NCBI RefSeq assembly: GCF_004792685.1
Contig: NZ_SRXT01000001.1
Location: 124,001-188,000 of the forward strand
DNA: 64,000 nt
Direction: 5' to 3'
Origin: Sphingomonas gei
GTDB lineage: Bacteria; Pseudomonadota; Alphaproteobacteria; Sphingomonadales; Sphingomonadaceae
Shown here: positions 61,923 through 64,000 of the stretch, one piece after another
Layout of the letters: each line of letters starts with the position of its first letter
Position numbering within the stretch: position 1 is the stretch's first letter
Position numbers and translations under genes: made by a program
Notes under the pieces: generated by a model
Seen by the model: only the letters and a program-made list of their open reading frames with translations
Told to the model about the DNA's origin: nothing
Databases searched by the model: none

Positions 61923-64000
61923 TTGAAAGCGAAAACGCTTCTGCGCGTGAGCGCATGGACTTTGGCACTGGCGATCGCCACGCCGGGCTTGGCCCAGGCG
62001 CAGGATGCCGCCGCTGCAGACCCCGCCGCGGAAACGCCGGAAGGCGAGCAGGACATCGTCGTCACCGGCATTCGCGCCAGCCTCTCCTCCGCTCAGTCGC
62101 TCAAGCGCAACGCCGACACGGTGGTCGACTCGATCGTCGCCGAGGACATCGGCAAGCTTCCCGACGTCAACGTTTCCGAAGCGCTCCAGCGCGTCCCCGG
62201 CGTCCAGGTGCAGCGCGATGTCGGCGAAGGCGCCGGCAGCGTCCAGATCCGCGGCCTCGGCGGCGTCGAGACGACGATCAACGGCCGCGACGCCTTCACC
62301 GGCGTCAACCGCACGTTCAATCTGCAGAGCCTGCCGGCAGAGCTGCTGTCGCGGCTCGACGTCTACAAGGCGCCGACCGCCAATCTGCTCGAGGGCGGCA
62401 TCGGCGGCACGATCGACATCCGCACGCGGCGGCCGTTCGATTCGGTCGACCCGATCATCAGCGGCAGTGTCCGCGGGCGCTACGCCGATCTCGCCAAGAA
62501 GTGGGATCCGATGGTGTCGATGCTGATGAGCGACCGCTGGGATACCGGGATCGGCGAGATCGGCCTGCTCGTCGCCGGCGCCTATCAGCAGCGCTCGTAC
62601 CGCCAGGATTTCAACATCACCGGCGCACCCGCGCCGCGCACCGACCTGATCCCGGGCCAGACCGTCAATTCGCCCAATGGCAGCTACAAGGTGCAGGTGC
62701 AGGGCGTACGCCGCCGCGTCGGCCTCAACGGCACGCTGCAGTGGCAGGCGGCGCCCAATCTGATGTTCTACCTCGAAGGGCAATATTCGCGCTTCCGCAC
62801 CGAGCAGGACCAGAACGGGCTGCTCGTCCAGTCGAACCGCAACGCCAACCAGCCGACCCAGCGCGTTCCGGTCGCCGGCAGCTTCACTACGATCGAGGGC
62901 ACCAACAACCTCGCCACCGGCTCGTTCACCAACCAGCCCTTCACGCTGCTCGGCGTCTCGCGCGATCTGCTCGACGAGAACCAGACCTATGCGTTCGGCG
63001 GCGAATGGCACAACGACAGCGGGCTCAAGGCGGTCTTCGACATCAGCTACGACAAGTCCTATTCGGAGCTCGACTATCGCGAGCTCGACTTGCTCGGGGT
63101 CGCGCCGCGCTACAATCAGGACACGACCACCGACGTTCCGTCGTTCAGCCTCGACGGCATCGACCTCAACAATCTGGCGAACTTCACGGTCGGGCCGCTC
63201 ACCCAGAACGTCAACCAGTCGTACGGCAAGCAATATGCCGGCCGGCTCGACCTGACCTACGACTTCAACGGCGGCTTCCTGTCGCAGATCGCGGTCGGCG
63301 GGCGCTATGCCGATCGTTCGGCGATCTTCTACCCGGTCCGCTTCTTCCAGAATCCGGTTCGCAACAGTCCGGCGAACGTCTCGCAGTTCATCATCCAGAA
63401 CCCGGTCGACGACTTCTTCAGTTCTGCCAAGGGCGCTTCGTTCCCGCAGAGTTTCCAGATCGCCGACCCCGACGCGCTGCGCTATAATTTCGAGACGATC
63501 CGCACCGCGCTCGGCATCGCCGCGCTTCCGGCGATCACTCCGCTCGGCATCTTCGACATCAGCGAGAAGACGCTGGCCGGCTACGCGATGGCCAAATACC
63601 AGTTCCAGCTGGGCGGTATTCCGATCGACGGCAATGTCGGCGTCCGCGTGATCCGTTTCCGCGGCACGCTGACCGGCAACACGCCGACCTTCGCCTCGGT
63701 CACCGACCCGGTCACGGGCGTGGTGACGCGGACCCAGACCGGCTTCGCGCCGATCAACGAAGAGCCGCGCCGCACCGACGTGCTGCCGAGCTTCAACCTG
63801 CGCGCGCGCTTCACCGACGAGCTCCAGCTTCGGCTCGGCGCGTCGAAGGTGCTCACGCGTCCGGGCTTCTCGTCGCTGACTCCGTCGCTGACGCTGGTGC
63901 CCGGCCAGGGCGCGGGTTCGGGCGGCAATCCGTTCCTCAAGCCGTTCACCGCGAACCAGGTCGATGCCTCGCTCGAATATTACTTCTCGAAGACCGGATC
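61923..64000 (+). CDS. TonB-dependent receptor, 3' truncated by window end
   Basis: 692 complete codons from TTG 61923, preceded by GGGAGAGAG; no in-frame ATG is suitable. The signal peptide ends near LAQAQDA. The TonB-box-like QDIVVTGIRASLSSAQS, the plug (IGKLPDVNVSEALQRVPGVQV, GGIGGTIDIRTRRPFD) and much of the barrel follow. It is the same TonB-Xanth-Caul type as the receptor at 9444-12584. Its place after the ABC/CoA-transferase operon suggests it brings that system's substrate across the outer membrane. The missing end lies beyond the window. Confidence 0.9.
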   Translation, partial: MKAKTLLRVSAWTLALAIATPGLAQAQDAAAADPAAETPEGEQDIVVTGIRASLSSAQSLKRNADTVVDSIVAEDIGKLPDVNVSEALQRVPGVQVQRDVGEGAGSVQIRGLGGVETTINGRDAFTGVNRTFNLQSLPAELLSRLDVYKAPTANLLEGGIGGTIDIRTRRPFDSVDPIISGSVRGRYADLAKKWDPMVSMLMSDRWDTGIGEIGLLVAGAYQQRSYRQDFNITGAPAPRTDLIPGQTVNSPNGSYKVQVQGVRRRVGLNGTLQWQAAPNLMFYLEGQYSRFRTEQDQNGLLVQSNRNANQPTQRVPVAGSFTTIEGTNNLATGSFTNQPFTLLGVSRDLLDENQTYAFGGEWHNDSGLKAVFDISYDKSYSELDYRELDLLGVAPRYNQDTTTDVPSFSLDGIDLNNLANFTVGPLTQNVNQSYGKQYAGRLDLTYDFNGGFLSQIAVGGRYADRSAIFYPVRFFQNPVRNSPANVSQFIIQNPVDDFFSSAKGASFPQSFQIADPDALRYNFETIRTALGIAALPAITPLGIFDISEKTLAGYAMAKYQFQLGGIPIDGNVGVRVIRFRGTLTGNTPTFASVTDPVTGVVTRTQTGFAPINEEPRRTDVLPSFNLRARFTDELQLRLGASKVLTRPGFSSLTPSLTLVPGQGAGSGGNPFLKPFTANQVDASLEYYFSKTG

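Overview
The window looks like chromosomal DNA of a GC-rich alphaproteobacterium of the Sphingomonas group. This rests on three large TonB-dependent receptors of the Xanthomonas/Caulobacter/Sphingomonas type, a SapC/cupin/tryptophan-halogenase gene trio beside one of them, a canonical mreB-mreC-mreD-mrdA-rodA cell-shape operon and the GCGAAAGC-core palindromic repeats common in these genomes. No plasmid, phage, transposase or CRISPR signal is visible. All functions are read from sequence motifs and family knowledge; no database search was run.

Layout. (1) 1-9010: an L-fucose-type oxidative catabolic island: the end of an aldo/keto reductase, a short-chain dehydrogenase, an IclR regulator, a FucP-like permease, a fuconolactonase-like amidohydrolase, a helical-barrel glycosidase, a Tat-exported Gfo/Idh/MocA protein and L-lactate dehydrogenase LldD. 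(2) 9444-15960: a TonB-dependent receptor followed by SapC, cupin and flavin-halogenase genes. (3) 16422-28572: core genes: a lipoprotein, an L,D-transpeptidase, an SGNH hydrolase, tRNA-Lys, rodA/mrdA/mreDCB, mutL, a 25-residue lipoprotein candidate and rpsF-rpsR-rplI. (4) 28738-37278: a DeoR-controlled sugar island: TIM-barrel isomerase, split transketolase, FGGY kinase, Dld-type D-lactate dehydrogenase and an MFS permease. The combination matches the described non-oxidative D-apiose pathway (isomerase, apulose kinase, apulose-4-phosphate transketolase). (5) 37763-39284: an alpha/beta hydrolase and its TetR regulator. (6) 39549-54066: a second receptor divergent from a GH140 (apiosidase-type) - GH78 - racemase-like - MFS operon, facing a GH127-like - RuBisCO-like protein - DUF1537 kinase operon that resembles the 3-oxo-isoapionate branch of apiose/apionate catabolism. 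(7) 54143-64000: a solute-binding-like protein without a signal peptide, divergent from an operon in which a sugar-type ABC transporter is flanked by two CaiB/BaiF CoA-transferases and a MaoC-type hydratase, followed by a third receptor that runs off the end.

How it fits together. The main new observation is a DNA motif, CGAA-N5/6-CGAWA, with CG steps repeating about every 10 bp. It occurs in four promoter regions of parts 4 and 6: deoR/aptA-like, dld/MFS, receptor/GH140, and GH127/RuBisCO-like. This suggests one DeoR-family regulon, spread over about 25 kb, that releases, imports and degrades apiose-containing plant glycans (rhamnogalacturonan-II-like or apiose/rhamnose glycosides). The CoA-transferase/ABC operon of part 7 lacks the motif, and its substrate is not evident; it is the least explained system here. 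Palindromic repeat elements lie in frame inside the GH78 gene and across the start of the glycosidase gene at 4011-6224.
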